From assembly GCF_000718985.1 (NCBI RefSeq), contig NZ_JODL01000023.1, positions 1-64,000 of the forward strand: a stretch of 64,000 nt of DNA, read 5' to 3'. The notes beneath the pieces were generated by a model, which was given only the letters and a program-made list of their open reading frames with translations, did not search any database and was not told the DNA's origin. This DNA comes from Streptomyces megasporus (GTDB lineage Bacteria; Actinomycetota; Actinomycetes; Streptomycetales; Streptomycetaceae). A program made the position numbers and the translations under genes. Shown here piece by piece: positions 52,174 through 61,448 of this stretch (its first letter is position 1; the number at the start of each line of letters is the position of its first letter).

Positions 52174-53391
52174 TCAGGCGCGTTGGGCCAGGGGGTCGTC
52201 CAGGACCGCCCGGACGACGGAGTGGGCCGCGCCCAGCAGCGGGCCGTCCGGGCCGAGGCGGGAGACCACAACCGGTGGCGGTCCGGCGATCCTGCGGTCC
52301 AGTTCCCGTTCCAGGGAGGGCAGCAGCCAGGGCGCCAAGCGGGCGAGGGCACCGCCGAGCACCACGGTCTGCGGGTCGAGCAGGTTGACGGTGCCGGTCA
52401 GCGCGGTGCCCAGCGCGGTGCCGGCCTCGTCCAGCGCCCGGCGCACCGCGCGGTCGCCGGCCTCGGCGCGGCCCGCGAGCAGGTCCATCCGGGCGCCGGG
52501 GCCGGGATGGCCGGCGGCCATGGCGCGCGGATCGAGCCCGGCGGCCCGCAGGACGGCCTCCTCGCCCGCGTACTGCTCCAGACAGCCGACCCCGCCGCAG
52601 GCGCAGGGGCGGCCCTCCGGGCGCACCGGCACATGGCCCAGTTCCCCGGCGAACCCCCTGGTGCCGCGGAGCAGTTCCCCGCCCACCACGATCGCGGCGC
52701 CGATGCCGATCTCGGCCGAGACGTGCACGAAGTCCTCCGGCGACGGGGTGTGGTCGCCGAGCCACAACTCGGCCAGGGCGCCGAGGTTGGCCTCGTTGTC
52801 GACGGCGCACACGGCGGCGCCGGCCGTGCCGAGGACGTCCCCGCGCAGATGGGGGGCGAGGTCGAGGTCCGTCCAGCCGAGGTTGGGAGCCTGGACGACG
52901 GTGGTGGTGCCCCGGGCGATCAGGCCCGGCACGGCCACGGCGAGCCCGGCCGGGTGCAGGCCCGCCCCCCGGACCTCCTCCGCCACCTCGCGCACCAGGG
53001 ACGCCAACCGCCGCAGCACCGGCCCGGGGGCGCTGTCGCGGTTCACGGCGTCCACCGCGATCCGGGCGCGGACCTCGCCGCGCAGGTCGACGGCGCACAC
53101 CGCCAGGTGGTCGACGCCGATCTCGGCGCCGATCCCGCAGGGGCCGCGGTCGCTGAGGGCCAGCGCGGTGCCGGGCCGCCCGGGAGTGCCCGAGCGGCCC
53201 GGCCCCAGCTCCACCAGCAGCCCGGCGCCGAGGAGCTCGTCCACCAGGGTGGAGACGGCGGTGCGGGTGAGGCCGATCCGCGTCGCGACGGCGGCCCGTG
53301 ACAGGGGGCCGCCGTCGGCCACCGCGTGCAGGACGCGCGCCAGGTTCCGACGCCGCATCTCCTGCTGGGTGGTGGGCGCGGGTGCTGCCAT
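52174..53391 (-). CDS. xylR: ROK-family transcriptional repressor (XylR-like)
   Basis: A 405-residue ROK repressor. The N-terminal winged helix-turn-helix contains GGPLSRAAVATRIGLTRTAVSTLVDELL (~28-55). The ROK sugar-kinase-like domain has IGAEIGVDHLAVCAVDLRG, GYAGELGH-type sequence as RGFAGELGHVPVRP and the zinc cluster CACGGVGCLEQY. It lies just downstream of xylB on the same strand and next to divergent xylA, so it is probably the xylose-responsive repressor of both. ATG 53391. Confidence 0.88.
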   Translation of the reverse strand: MAAPAPTTQQEMRRRNLARVLHAVADGGPLSRAAVATRIGLTRTAVSTLVDELLGAGLLVELGPGRSGTPGRPGTALALSDRGPCGIGAEIGVDHLAVCAVDLRGEVRARIAVDAVNRDSAPGPVLRRLASLVREVAEEVRGAGLHPAGLAVAVPGLIARGTTTVVQAPNLGWTDLDLAPHLRGDVLGTAGAAVCAVDNEANLGALAELWLGDHTPSPEDFVHVSAEIGIGAAIVVGGELLRGTRGFAGELGHVPVRPEGRPCACGGVGCLEQYAGEEAVLRAAGLDPRAMAAGHPGPGARMDLLAGRAEAGDRAVRRALDEAGTALGTALTGTVNLLDPQTVVLGGALARLAPWLLPSLERELDRRIAGPPPVVVSRLGPDGPLLGAAHSVVRAVLDDPLAQRA

Positions 53392-53468
53392 CGGCCGTCT
53401 GCTCCTCGGATGCTCCGGGTGGTGCCGGTCGGGTGTTGGTCGGGGGCTGCTCCGGGACGCGCGTTGCG

Positions 53469-54896
53469 TCAGCGCCGCCGCAGCAGCGTATCGGCGCCGT
53501 CGAGGGTGGCGGCGAGGCGGGCCAGGGTCTCCTCGTCGCGCTCCACCGCCTCGTAGGACGGCCCCTCGGCGGTGGACCAGCGGCGGGCCACCGCGGCCGC
53601 GTCCTCGCCCAGCAGCAGAGCCGCGGCCTGTGCCGCCGCGCCGAGCGCGACCAGCTCCTGCGCGCGCGGCACGACCACCGGACGTCCGGACAGCCGCCGG
53701 ACCGTCTCGCGCCACGCCGTGCCCTTGGCGCCGCCGCCGATCAGCAGGATCGGGGTGTCGGCGGCGGCGTCGGCGTCCAGCACCAGGTCCAACGCCGCCA
53801 GCAGCGAGTACACCGCCCCGTCGTAGGTGGCCTGGAGGATCCGGCCGGGGGTGGTGTCGTGCCGCAGACCGGTCAACAGACCGGAGGCATAGGGGAGGTC
53901 GGGGGTGCGCTCGCCGTCCAGGAAGGGCAGCACGGTCACGCCGCCGCCCGCCTCGACGGCCTCGCGGTCCAGACCGAACAGGGCCGCCACGCGGTCCACC
54001 GCCAGGGTGCAGTTGAGGGTGCAGGCCAGCGGCAGCCAGTCGGTGCGGGCGTCGGCGAACCCGGCGACGATGCCGGTGGGGTCGGCGGGGCGGTGGGTGG
54101 AGACGGCGTAGACGGTGCCGGAGGTGCCCAGGCTCAGCACCGGCTGCCCCGGACGCAGCCCCAGCCCGAGCGCGGCGGCCATGTTGTCGCCGGTGCCGGC
54201 GGCCACCAGCGCGCCCTGGGGCAGCGGCAGTCCCTCCGCCGGGCGCACGGTGCCGGCCGCCTCGCCGTGGCCCAGCACGCGGGGCAGCAGGTCGGGGGAG
54301 AGGCCGACCCTCTCCAGGATCTCCCGGTCGTACTCCTCGTCGGCCGTCGACCACCAGCCGGTGCCCGAGGCGTCGCCCCGGTCGGTGGTGCCCTGGCCGG
54401 TCAACCGCTCGGTGAGGTAGTCGTGGGGCAGCCGCACCGCACGGGTGGCCGCGGCGGCCTCCGGCTCCAGCTCGGTCAGCCACGCCCACTTGGTGACGGT
54501 GAAGGACGTGGCCGGGACGCTGCCGAAACGCTCGGCCCACACCTTCGGGCCGCCCAGTTCCTCCACCAGGCGGTCGCGCTGGGGGGCGGAGCGCACGTCG
54601 TTCCAGAGCAGGGCGGGCCGCACCGGCCGACCCCCGGCGTCCAGGGTCACCAGCCCGTGCTGCTGTCCGCCGATCGAGACCGCGGCGGCCTGGTGGACGG
54701 CCGGACCGCACTGCTCCAGCGCGGCGCACAGCGCATCCCACCACTGCTCGGGATCGCTCTCGTGATCGGCCGACACCGTGTGCGGCGCCTGGCCGCGGGC
54801 GACCACCTCACCGGTCGCGGCATCGACGACCAGCGCCTTCGTGGACTGCGTGGAGCTGTCCACACCTACGACGAGCGGACCTTCAGGTGCAGCCAT
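53469..54896 (-). CDS. xylB: Xylulokinase
   Basis: A 475-residue FGGY-family kinase phosphorylating D-xylulose. The phosphate-binding loop is VVGVDSSTQSTKALVVD at the N-terminus; SIGGQQHGLVTLD and RPALLWNDVRS are xylulokinase-specific; the FGGY signatures are near VVAAGTGDNMAAALG-type sequence and ILLIGGGAKGTAWRETVRRL. It is divergent from xylA across 78 bp, with the ROK repressor gene downstream. ATG 54896. Confidence 0.93.
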   Translation of the reverse strand: MAAPEGPLVVGVDSSTQSTKALVVDAATGEVVARGQAPHTVSADHESDPEQWWDALCAALEQCGPAVHQAAAVSIGGQQHGLVTLDAGGRPVRPALLWNDVRSAPQRDRLVEELGGPKVWAERFGSVPATSFTVTKWAWLTELEPEAAAATRAVRLPHDYLTERLTGQGTTDRGDASGTGWWSTADEEYDREILERVGLSPDLLPRVLGHGEAAGTVRPAEGLPLPQGALVAAGTGDNMAAALGLGLRPGQPVLSLGTSGTVYAVSTHRPADPTGIVAGFADARTDWLPLACTLNCTLAVDRVAALFGLDREAVEAGGGVTVLPFLDGERTPDLPYASGLLTGLRHDTTPGRILQATYDGAVYSLLAALDLVLDADAAADTPILLIGGGAKGTAWRETVRRLSGRPVVVPRAQELVALGAAAQAAALLLGEDAAAVARRWSTAEGPSYEAVERDEETLARLAATLDGADTLLRRR

Positions 54897-54974
54897 GTCG
54901 CCTCTTCCTCTCTGCGGCTCCTGGGCGCATACTAATTTGTAAACGGCCATGACGAAATACCCGAGAGGCAGGCC
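54897..54974. promoter_or_regulatory. xylB-xylA divergent promoter region
   Basis: A 78-bp spacer containing an unusually AT-rich patch ACTAATTTGTAAAC (54931-54944) in otherwise GC-rich DNA, with FUR-like A/T half-sites of the kind bound by ROK repressors. It probably carries both promoters and the XylR operator; the exact operator cannot be fixed by eye. Confidence 0.5.
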
Positions 54975-56147
54975 ATGAGTTACGAGCCGACACCGGAGCA
55001 CAAGTTCACCTTCGGTCTGTGGACCGTGGGCTGGCAGGGTCGCGACCCCTTCGGCGACGCGACCCGCCCCGCCCTGGACCCGGTCGAGAGCGTGCGGAAG
55101 CTGGCGGAGCTGGGCGCCTACGGCGTCACCTTCCACGACGACGACCTGATCCCCTTCGGCTCCTCCGACAGCGAGCGCGAGGGCATCGTCAAGCGCTTCC
55201 GCCAGGCGCTGGACGCCACCGGCCTGAAGGTGCCGATGGCCACCACCAACCTCTTCACCCACCCGGTGTTCAAGGACGGCGCCTTCACCGCCAACGACCG
55301 CGACGTCCGCCGCTACGCCCTGCGCAAGACCATGCGCAACATCGACCTGGCCGTCGAGCTGGGCGCCACGACCTACGTCGCCTGGGGCGGACGCGAGGGC
55401 GCCGAGTCCGGTGCCGCCAAGGACGTGCGGGTGGCACTGGACCGCCTCAAGGAGGCCTTCGACCTGCTCGGCGACTACGTCGTCTCCCAGGGCTACGACC
55501 TGCGCTTCGCCATCGAGCCCAAGCCCAACGAGCCGCGCGGCGACATCCTGCTGCCCACCGTCGGCCACGCCCTGGCGTTCATCAACACCCTGGAGCACGC
55601 CGACCGGGTCGGCCTCAACCCCGAGGTCGGCCACGAGCAGATGGCCGGGCTGAACTTCCCGCACGGCATCGCCCAGGCGCTGTGGCACGGCAAGCTGTTC
55701 CACATCGACCTCAACGGCCAGTCCGGCATCAAGTACGACCAGGACCTGCGCTTCGGCGCCGGCGACCTGCGCTCCGCCTTCTGGCTGGTGGACCTGCTGG
55801 AGTCGGCCGGGTACGAGGGCCCGCGCCACTTCGACTTCAAGCCGCCGCGCACCGAGGACTTCGACGGCGTGTGGGCCTCCGCGGCCGGCTGCATGCGCAA
55901 CTACCTGATCCTCAAGGAGAAGGCGGCGGCCTTCCGCGCCGACCCGGCCGTCCAGGAGGCGCTGCGCGCCGCCCGCCTGGACGAGCTGGCGCGACCCACC
56001 CTGAACGAGGGCGAGACCGCGGCCGACCTGCTGGCCGACAAGAGCGCCTTCGAGGAGTTCGACGTGGAGGCCGCCGCCCGGCGCGGCATGGCCTTCGAGC
56101 AGCTCGACCAGCTCGCGATGGACCACCTGCTGGGCGTCCGCGGCTGA
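54975..56147 (+). CDS. xylA: Xylose isomerase
   Basis: A 390-residue TIM-barrel isomerase converting D-xylose to D-xylulose, of the group I Actinobacteria type. Start [25 protein letters not shown]; active-site His in [13 protein letters not shown]; metal ligands in [27 protein letters not shown] and [12 protein letters not shown]/Phe region near the N-terminus. ATG 54975 has a GAGAGGCAGG site upstream. Divergent from xylB. Confidence 0.97.
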   Translation: MSYEPTPEHKFTFGLWTVGWQGRDPFGDATRPALDPVESVRKLAELGAYGVTFHDDDLIPFGSSDSEREGIVKRFRQALDATGLKVPMATTNLFTHPVFKDGAFTANDRDVRRYALRKTMRNIDLAVELGATTYVAWGGREGAESGAAKDVRVALDRLKEAFDLLGDYVVSQGYDLRFAIEPKPNEPRGDILLPTVGHALAFINTLEHADRVGLNPEVGHEQMAGLNFPHGIAQALWHGKLFHIDLNGQSGIKYDQDLRFGAGDLRSAFWLVDLLESAGYEGPRHFDFKPPRTEDFDGVWASAAGCMRNYLILKEKAAAFRADPAVQEALRAARLDELARPTLNEGETAADLLADKSAFEEFDVEAAARRGMAFEQLDQLAMDHLLGVRG

Positions 56148-56233
56148 CCTTGGGACCGACGTCGACGGACGGGGGCGTGGGCCTGTGGGCCACGCCCCCG
56201 TGGCGTTCCGTCCAGGGGCTCGCCCCCTACGGC

Positions 56234-56530
56234 TCACTCCTCCTTGCGGCGGCGCCACCCGCGCCGTCTGCGCTTGCGGCTGCCCTTGCTCCAGAACCAG
56301 CCCGCCGGGGGCTCGTCCGCCCGCCACGGTCGCGGCTCCGGCGGATTCTCCCGCCACCGGGCGCGCAGCATCCGCGTGCGCGCCGTCGGCTCGCTCACCT
56401 CGGCGCCGCGCACGAAGTCCTCGTCGAACACGACGCCGTCCCAGGCGTCACCACCGCCGCTTCCCGGTGTGCCGTCCGGCTCCGGAGCGTCGTCGCCGCC
56501 GTCTCCCCGCCGTGGTCGTCGAGTGCTCAC
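56234..56530 (-). CDS. Small conserved hypothetical protein
   Basis: A 98-residue protein, acidic and Gly-rich at the N-terminus, with a tidy central segment WDGVVFDEDFVRGAEVSEPTARTRML, then WRENPPEPRPWRADEPPAGWFW and a very basic tail RKRRRRGWRRRK. I recall similar short proteins in other Streptomyces but know no function. It lies between convergent xylA and the GH95 gene region, on the same strand as GH95 and downstream of it. Confidence 0.7.
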   Translation of the reverse strand: MSTRRPRRGDGGDDAPEPDGTPGSGGGDAWDGVVFDEDFVRGAEVSEPTARTRMLRARWRENPPEPRPWRADEPPAGWFWSKGSRKRRRRGWRRRKEE

Positions 56531-56599
56531 CGGGCACCTCCCCGTCCGTTTCCGCCCCGGGAAACGGACGGCGCGGCCGGTGAGTTCCGGGCGGCGCGC

Positions 56600-58945
56600 T
56601 CACGCCGGCACCAACCGGTGGACGCCTCCCGCCACCGTGTCGAACTCCACGACCCCCGCCGTGGGCCGTGCGGCCTCCACCGGCCGACCGTCGCACAGGA
56701 CACGGACCTCCCCGGCCGTCCGCACCCGGACCCGACGCCCGCCGCGGGAGACCAGATCGGCCCCGACGAGCGCGCCGCCGCGCCAGGTGACGCCGACCTC
56801 GAACCCGCCGCGCGCCGGCAACCCCCGCACCGAACCCTCGGGGAGCGCGGGCGGCAGGGCGGGCAGCAGGTGGATCTCGCCGGCGTGGCTCTGCACCAGC
56901 CACTCCGCGATGCCCGAGGTGGCGCCGAAATTGCCGTCGATCTGGAAGGGCGGGTGCAGGTCGAAGAGGTTGGGGGCGGTGCGCTCGGGGGTGAGCTGGT
57001 CGGTCAGCAGCTTGTACGAGCGCGCGCCGTCCTCCAGGCGCGCCCAGAAGTTGATCTTCCAGGCGAGCGACCAGCCCGTGCCCGCGTCGCCCCGCAGCTC
57101 CAGCGTGGTGCGCGCGGCCTCGAACAGTTCCGGGGTGCCGCGTCGGGTGATCCGGTCGCCCGGGTGCAGCGCGTACAGGTGCGAGACGTGCCGGTGATCC
57201 TGCTCGGGAGCCCGCGCGTCCCAGTCCTCGCGCCACTCCTGGAGTTGCCCCAGCGCCCCGACGCGCATCGGGGCGAGCCGGTCGCGCGCCGTCCGCGCCT
57301 CCTTCGCCAACTCCTCGTCCACGCCGAGGATTTCGGCGCATTCGGCGGTGGCGTCGAACAGGTCGCGCAGGATCTCGTTGTCCATGGTCGGCCCCGCGCA
57401 CAGCGAGCCGCCCGGGCCGGGGTGGTGGGCGTTCTCCGGGGACAGCGACGGGCAGGTGACCAGCTCGCCGGTCCTCGGGTCCGTCACCAGGGAGTCGAGG
57501 AAGAAACGCGCCGCGCCCGCCAGGACGGGGTAGCGCCCGCGCAGCGCCTCGGTGTCGCCGGTGAAGCGGTGGTGCTCCCGGATGGACAGGGCCAGCCAGG
57601 CGCCTCCGGTGGGCCACATGCCCCAGAACGCGCCGTCCACGGGCGCGGTGCCCCGCCAGAGATCGGTGTTGTGGTGGGCGACCCAGCCGCGCGCCCCGTA
57701 CATGCTCCGCGCCGTGCGGGCGCCGGCGACCGCCAGGTCGTCCAGCAGGTCGAAGAGGGGCTCCCAGCACTCCAGAAGGTTGGTCGAAGCGGCGGGCCAG
57801 TAGTTCATCTCCGTGTTGATGTTGACGGTGTACTTGCCGCCCCACGGTGGGTCGGTCAGGTCGTTCCACAGCCCTTGGAGATTGGCGGGCTGGGTGCCGG
57901 GGCGGGAGCAGGCGATCAACAGGTAGCGCCCGTAGGCGAAGTACAGCGCCACCAGGTGGGGGTCGTCGCCGCGGGCGAACTTCGCCACCCGCTCGTCGGT
58001 CGGTCGCGCGGCGGCGGGCGTGACGGGAAGCTCCAGGTGGACGCGGTCGAACAGCGCGGCGTGGTCGGCCACATGGCGGGCGCGCAGGTCGGCGTAGGGG
58101 AGGGAGACGGCGGTCGCGAGCGGGCGGGCCGCGCGGACGGCGGCGGCCTCGGGATCGTCGTCCACGCCGCGCCAGTCGCGGTGGTTGGTGGCGACCGAGA
58201 GCAGCAGGGTGACGGCGGTGGCGCCGGTGACCCGCAGTTCCCCGCCCGCGGAGCGCACCTCGCCGTCCTCGGCCACCGCCCGGACCAGGCAACGGAAGCG
58301 CAGGGCGCCGGCGATGCCCTGGGCGTCGTCGCCCCTGCCGTCCAGCGCGATGCTCGACGGATCGGGGGAGGAGGCGGCGGAACGCAGCGGTCCGTCGAGG
58401 GAGGCGGTGAAGGAGAGCGCGCCCGGGGTGTCCACGGTCAACCGGACCACGACGACGTCGTCCGGCGCGGAGGCGAACACCTCGCGGCGGTGGCGCACCC
58501 CGCCGCGCGTGTACTCCACCGAGGCGACGGCGGTGGCGAGGTCGAGGTCGCGCCGGTAGTCGAGGACCTCCGCGGCCTGTGTGCCGCCGCCGTCGAAGGA
58601 CAGCCGCAGGTCGCCGACGGTCTGGTACTGGAGCTGCTTGACGGGGACGCCCATCAGGTCGCTGTCGATCAGGGCCCGGGCCTCGTCCCACCGGCCCTCG
58701 AAGACCAGCCGGCGGGCCTCGGGGAGCGAGGCGAGGGCGCGGGGGTTGTCGTAGTCGTGGGGGCCGCCGGCCCACAGCGTGTCCTCGTTGAGCTGGAGTC
58801 GTTCGACGTCCGTGCCGCCGAAGACCATGGCGCCCAGCCGGCCGTTGCCCACCGGCAGGGCCCGGAGCCACTCGTCGGCGGGGCGGGGGTACCACAGGCG
58901 GAGGCCGGCGTCTCCGCCGGTGCGTTCGGGGTGGTCCGTGCTCAC
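56600..58945 (-). CDS. Glycoside hydrolase family 95 (alpha-L-fucosidase/galactosidase type)
   Basis: A 781-residue inverting glycosidase acting on fucosylated or alpha-L-galactosylated plant glycans. The N-terminal beta-sandwich starts LWYPRPADEWLRALPVGNGRLGAMVFGG, with LQLNEDTLWAGGPHDYDNPRA. The (alpha/alpha)6 catalytic barrel has LQGLWNDLTDPPWGGKYTVNINTEMNYWPA, MWPTGGAWLALSIREHHRFTGD, SLSPENAHH and PFQIDGNFGATSGIAEWL. No signal peptide is visible, so it is probably intracellular and acts on imported oligosaccharides. GTG 58945 follows GGAG. An AAGCGCTT palindrome lies 45 bp upstream. Confidence 0.92.
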   Translation of the reverse strand: MSTDHPERTGGDAGLRLWYPRPADEWLRALPVGNGRLGAMVFGGTDVERLQLNEDTLWAGGPHDYDNPRALASLPEARRLVFEGRWDEARALIDSDLMGVPVKQLQYQTVGDLRLSFDGGGTQAAEVLDYRRDLDLATAVASVEYTRGGVRHRREVFASAPDDVVVVRLTVDTPGALSFTASLDGPLRSAASSPDPSSIALDGRGDDAQGIAGALRFRCLVRAVAEDGEVRSAGGELRVTGATAVTLLLSVATNHRDWRGVDDDPEAAAVRAARPLATAVSLPYADLRARHVADHAALFDRVHLELPVTPAAARPTDERVAKFARGDDPHLVALYFAYGRYLLIACSRPGTQPANLQGLWNDLTDPPWGGKYTVNINTEMNYWPAASTNLLECWEPLFDLLDDLAVAGARTARSMYGARGWVAHHNTDLWRGTAPVDGAFWGMWPTGGAWLALSIREHHRFTGDTEALRGRYPVLAGAARFFLDSLVTDPRTGELVTCPSLSPENAHHPGPGGSLCAGPTMDNEILRDLFDATAECAEILGVDEELAKEARTARDRLAPMRVGALGQLQEWREDWDARAPEQDHRHVSHLYALHPGDRITRRGTPELFEAARTTLELRGDAGTGWSLAWKINFWARLEDGARSYKLLTDQLTPERTAPNLFDLHPPFQIDGNFGATSGIAEWLVQSHAGEIHLLPALPPALPEGSVRGLPARGGFEVGVTWRGGALVGADLVSRGGRRVRVRTAGEVRVLCDGRPVEAARPTAGVVEFDTVAGGVHRLVPA

Positions 58946-58989
58946 CTACGGCTCCAGGAAGAGGGGGCGGGACGGGTGGCATATGTCGG

Positions 58990-59000
58990 CAAGCGCTTAC
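58990..59000. promoter_or_regulatory. LacI-type operator-like palindrome upstream of GH95 gene
   Basis: CAAGCGCTTAC contains the perfect palindrome AAGCGCTT (58991-58998), the same core as the site at 32073 before the CE7 esterase. It lies in the promoter region of the GH95 gene. Confidence 0.6.
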
Positions 59001-59063
59001 CGTACACCTGTGGCACGACTTCGGTGTTCGGTCGTGTGGTGCCGGGGGCCAGCCGAGGAGAAG

Positions 59064-59474
59064 TCAATCGAGGGAGATGGGCCCTTCGTTGAAGGGCAGC
59101 ACATCCCGCAGCCTGGCGGAATTCTTCCTTCCGAGAACCACCTCGGTGTCGAGATTGGCCGGATCGATCTGCCGGATGAATTCCCGGCACCTTCCGCACG
59201 GCGGAAAAACGTGCAGCGCACCCTCGTCGTTCCGCCACACCGCGACGATTTTCGCGATGCGGTACTCGCGGGCCGTGACCATGGCGGCAATGGCGGCGTG
59301 TTCGGCGCAGAAACCCGTTCCCGAACCGGTGTCGATGCACACGCCCGAGTAGAGGGCGCCCGCTTCGGTGACCAGAGTGGACGCCACATTGCCGAAGACC
59401 CGGTCGCCGACCGTGTGCGGGTGGAGCACGCGCTCGGCGGAGGCGATCAGTTCGTCGTTGGTGATGGTGGGCAT
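59064..59474 (-). CDS. Cytidine deaminase-like protein (blasticidin-S deaminase type)
   Basis: A 136-residue zinc deaminase. The motifs FCAEHAAIAAM (Cys ligand and catalytic Glu) and PPCGRCREFI (two Cys ligands) form the CDA active site. TLVTEAGALYSGVCIDTGSGTG and GALHVFPPCGRC resemble blasticidin-S deaminase and small CDA homologues rather than the housekeeping enzyme. ATG 59474. Single gene, convergent with nothing; substrate uncertain between cytidine and aminoacyl-nucleoside antibiotics. Confidence 0.85.
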   Translation of the reverse strand: MPTITNDELIASAERVLHPHTVGDRVFGNVASTLVTEAGALYSGVCIDTGSGTGFCAEHAAIAAMVTAREYRIAKIVAVWRNDEGALHVFPPCGRCREFIRQIDPANLDTEVVLGRKNSARLRDVLPFNEGPISLD

Positions 59475-59591
59475 GCGGCGAAGCTATCCGTGCGCCGTCC
59501 GCCGCGCCAGGGCGCACCACGAGGTTCGCGGAGACGGTGCGCGAGCGGGGCCACCCGGCCTCCCCCGCCCCAGGCCGGGTGACCCCGCAGC

Positions 59592-60068
59592 TCACGGGGC
59601 GGAGCAGCCGAATCCCAACTCCGCCCACACCAGGTGCCCCTTGCCGTCGCCGCCCGGCCGCACCCCCCACTCCTCGGCCAGGGCCTCGACGATCGTCAGT
59701 CCCCGACCGCTCTCCCCCTCGCGGTCGGGGCCGCCCCTTCGCTCGGTGCGTCGGACACGGGGCCGGCCGGGGCCGCCGCCCCGGTCGGCGACCTCCAACC
59801 GCAGTCGCACGCCCGTCACCCGAAGCTCGCAGTCGACCCTGTCGCTGTCGGTGTGCTTGACGGCGTTGGTGAAGAGTTCGGAGATGACCAGTTGGGCGTC
59901 GTCACGCACCAGGGCCCCGATGTTCCACTCGGTCAGCCGGTGGAGAACTCTCCTGCGGGCCTCGGACACGGAAGCGCCGATGGCCGGGAGGTGGAAAGCG
60001 TCCCGCAAGGTCCGTTCGACGGACCCGGCGCGGCGCTCTGACGGGCGCACATCGGATAAGGAAGCCAC
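59592..60068 (-). CDS. Anti-sigma-like ATP-binding protein (HATPase_c_2)
   Basis: About 158 residues with a GHKL ATPase fold: AQLVISELFTNAVKHTDSD (N box), LEVADRGGG (G1 box) and GRGLTIVEALAEEWGV (G2 box). Such proteins accompany XRE-DUF5753 and DUF397 genes in Streptomyces (WhiJ-type modules) and may act as serine kinases of anti-sigma antagonists. Start uncertain: GTG 60068 is used; TTG 60104 in the same frame is possible. Divergent from the XRE gene across an AT-rich promoter region containing TTGTTTACAGAAAGG. Confidence 0.83.
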   Translation of the reverse strand: MASLSDVRPSERRAGSVERTLRDAFHLPAIGASVSEARRRVLHRLTEWNIGALVRDDAQLVISELFTNAVKHTDSDRVDCELRVTGVRLRLEVADRGGGPGRPRVRRTERRGGPDREGESGRGLTIVEALAEEWGVRPGGDGKGHLVWAELGFGCSAP

Positions 60069-60212
60069 GGCCTCAGTGTGGGGGGTGTGGACAACATCTG
60101 GCAAGGATCAATCTGTTGTTTACAGAAAGGCATATGCCACCCTGTCGGAACGGGGTGACGGCGTGACAGACTTCCGCCGCGAAGCGGTGGCCGGAGGGTT
60201 GGAGGGGCGGCA

Positions 60213-61079
60213 GTGGCGGACTCCCGGACGGGAGGCGCACCGACGGTTCTGCGTGTGGTGCTCGGCAAGCGGTTACGAGACCTGCGGCGGACAGCGGGGC
60301 TCACCTATGAGAAGGCGGGCGAGGCGCTCGACGTCACCCACGCCACGATCCGCAGGATGGAGCGGGCCGAGGTCGGTCTGAAGATCCCCTACGTCGAGAA
60401 GTTGCTGCGCACCTACGGCGTCACCGACCAGGCGGAGATCGACGGCTTCCTCGCCCTCGCCCGCGAGGCGAACCGGCCCGGCTGGTGGCACCGTTACCGC
60501 GACGTGCTGCCCGAGTGGTTCAGCGCCTTCGTCAGCCTGGAGAGCGAGTCCCACGTCATCCGGGCCTACGAGCCGCACTACGTGCCCGGGCTGCTGCAGA
60601 CCGAGGAGTACGCCCGGGCCGTGCTGCGCGCGGGACAGCCCCACGCCCCCGAGGAGGAGATCGAACGCGGGGTCGCCCTGCGCATGGAGCGCCAACGGAT
60701 CCTCACCCGCGAGGAGCCGCCGCTGCTGTGGGTGGTGATGGACGAGACCGTGCTGCGCAGGCCCATCGGCGCCCCCGGCACCATGCGCGAACAGATCTCC
60801 CACCTGATCGAGGCGTGCTCGATGCCGACGGTGCGCCTGCAGGTCATGCCCTTCGCCGCCGGTCCGCATCCGGCCATGTACGGGCCCTTCCACATCTTCC
60901 GGTTCCCCGTTCCGGAGCTGCCCGACATCGCGTACGGCGAGAGCCTGGTGGGTGCCGTCTACTTCGACCAGCGCGACGACGTGTCGGCGTTCCAGGAGGC
61001 ACTGGACCGGATGTGCGCGCAGGCCGCGCCGGTGCGGCGGACCGAGGCCGTCCTGGACGGTCTCCGCAAGGAGCTGTGA
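60213..61079 (+). CDS. XRE-family regulator with DUF5753 domain
   Basis: A 288-residue WhiJ-type DNA-binding protein. The N-terminal helix-turn-helix reads LGKRLRDLRRTAGLTYEKAGEALDVTHATIRRMERAEVG (~17-55). The DUF5753 domain follows with HVIRAYEPHYVPGLLQTEEYARAV, RMERQRILTREEPPLLWVVMDE, LQVMPFAAGPHPAM and YFDQRDDVSAFQEALDRM. GTG 60213 lies behind GGAGGGGCGGCA. The DUF397 gene starts 16 bp downstream, and the anti-sigma-like ATPase is divergent. Homologues govern development in S. coelicolor. Confidence 0.92.
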   Translation: MADSRTGGAPTVLRVVLGKRLRDLRRTAGLTYEKAGEALDVTHATIRRMERAEVGLKIPYVEKLLRTYGVTDQAEIDGFLALAREANRPGWWHRYRDVLPEWFSAFVSLESESHVIRAYEPHYVPGLLQTEEYARAVLRAGQPHAPEEEIERGVALRMERQRILTREEPPLLWVVMDETVLRRPIGAPGTMREQISHLIEACSMPTVRLQVMPFAAGPHPAMYGPFHIFRFPVPELPDIAYGESLVGAVYFDQRDDVSAFQEALDRMCAQAAPVRRTEAVLDGLRKEL

Positions 61080-61095
61080 GAGAAGCGATGAAGCG

Positions 61096-61347
61096 ATGAA
61101 GAAACACATCTACAACGGCATGCCGGCCCGGCAGTTGGGAAGCGAGGGCTGGCACAGGCCGTGGAGCGGCGGCAACGGGGGCAGTTGCGTGGAGGCCATG
61201 CGGCTGGCGGACGGAAGGGTGGCCCTGCGCCAGTCCACCGACCCCGACGGGCCCGCGCTCGTCTACACCCACCACGCGATCGCGAGGTTCATCCAGGGCG
61301 TGAAGGACGGCGAGGCCGACTTCCTGCTCGCCCAGGAACCCGCGTAG
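61096..61347 (+). CDS. DUF397 domain protein
   Basis: An 83-residue protein partnering the XRE-DUF5753 regulator. Family features: WHRPWSGGNGGSCVEAMRLADGRVALRQS(T)DPDGP, with the conserved GGSCVEA and alternating strands. The usual WxxSSxSG start is replaced by WHRPWSGGNGG. A second ATG eight bases upstream is out of the preferred frame. It follows the regulator by 16 bp and precedes a 14-bp tandem repeat. Confidence 0.87.
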   Translation: MKKHIYNGMPARQLGSEGWHRPWSGGNGGSCVEAMRLADGRVALRQSTDPDGPALVYTHHAIARFIQGVKDGEADFLLAQEPA

Positions 61348-61382
61348 ACCCGAGCGAGGGGCGAAGGAGCCCGCGGAGAAGG

Positions 61383-61438
61383 CCGCGGGACCACGACCGC
61401 GGGACCACGACCGCGGGACCACGACCGCGGAACCATGA
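61383..61438. repeat. Four tandem 14-bp repeats
   Basis: CCGCGGGACCACGA occurs at 61383-61396, 61397-61410 and 61411-61424, then as CCGCGGAACCATGA at 61425-61438. The array lies between the DUF397 and DUF574 genes, ending 10 bp before ATG 61449 and covering the place where the latter's upstream region should be. Confidence 0.9.
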
Positions 61439-61448
61439 GGAGGACGGC

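Noticed and set aside
55019..59092. 1357-codon open frame across xylA and the GH95 gene
   Set aside because: It runs in the wrong frame through xylA and antisense through GH95, and its translation has no domain; both real genes are certain.
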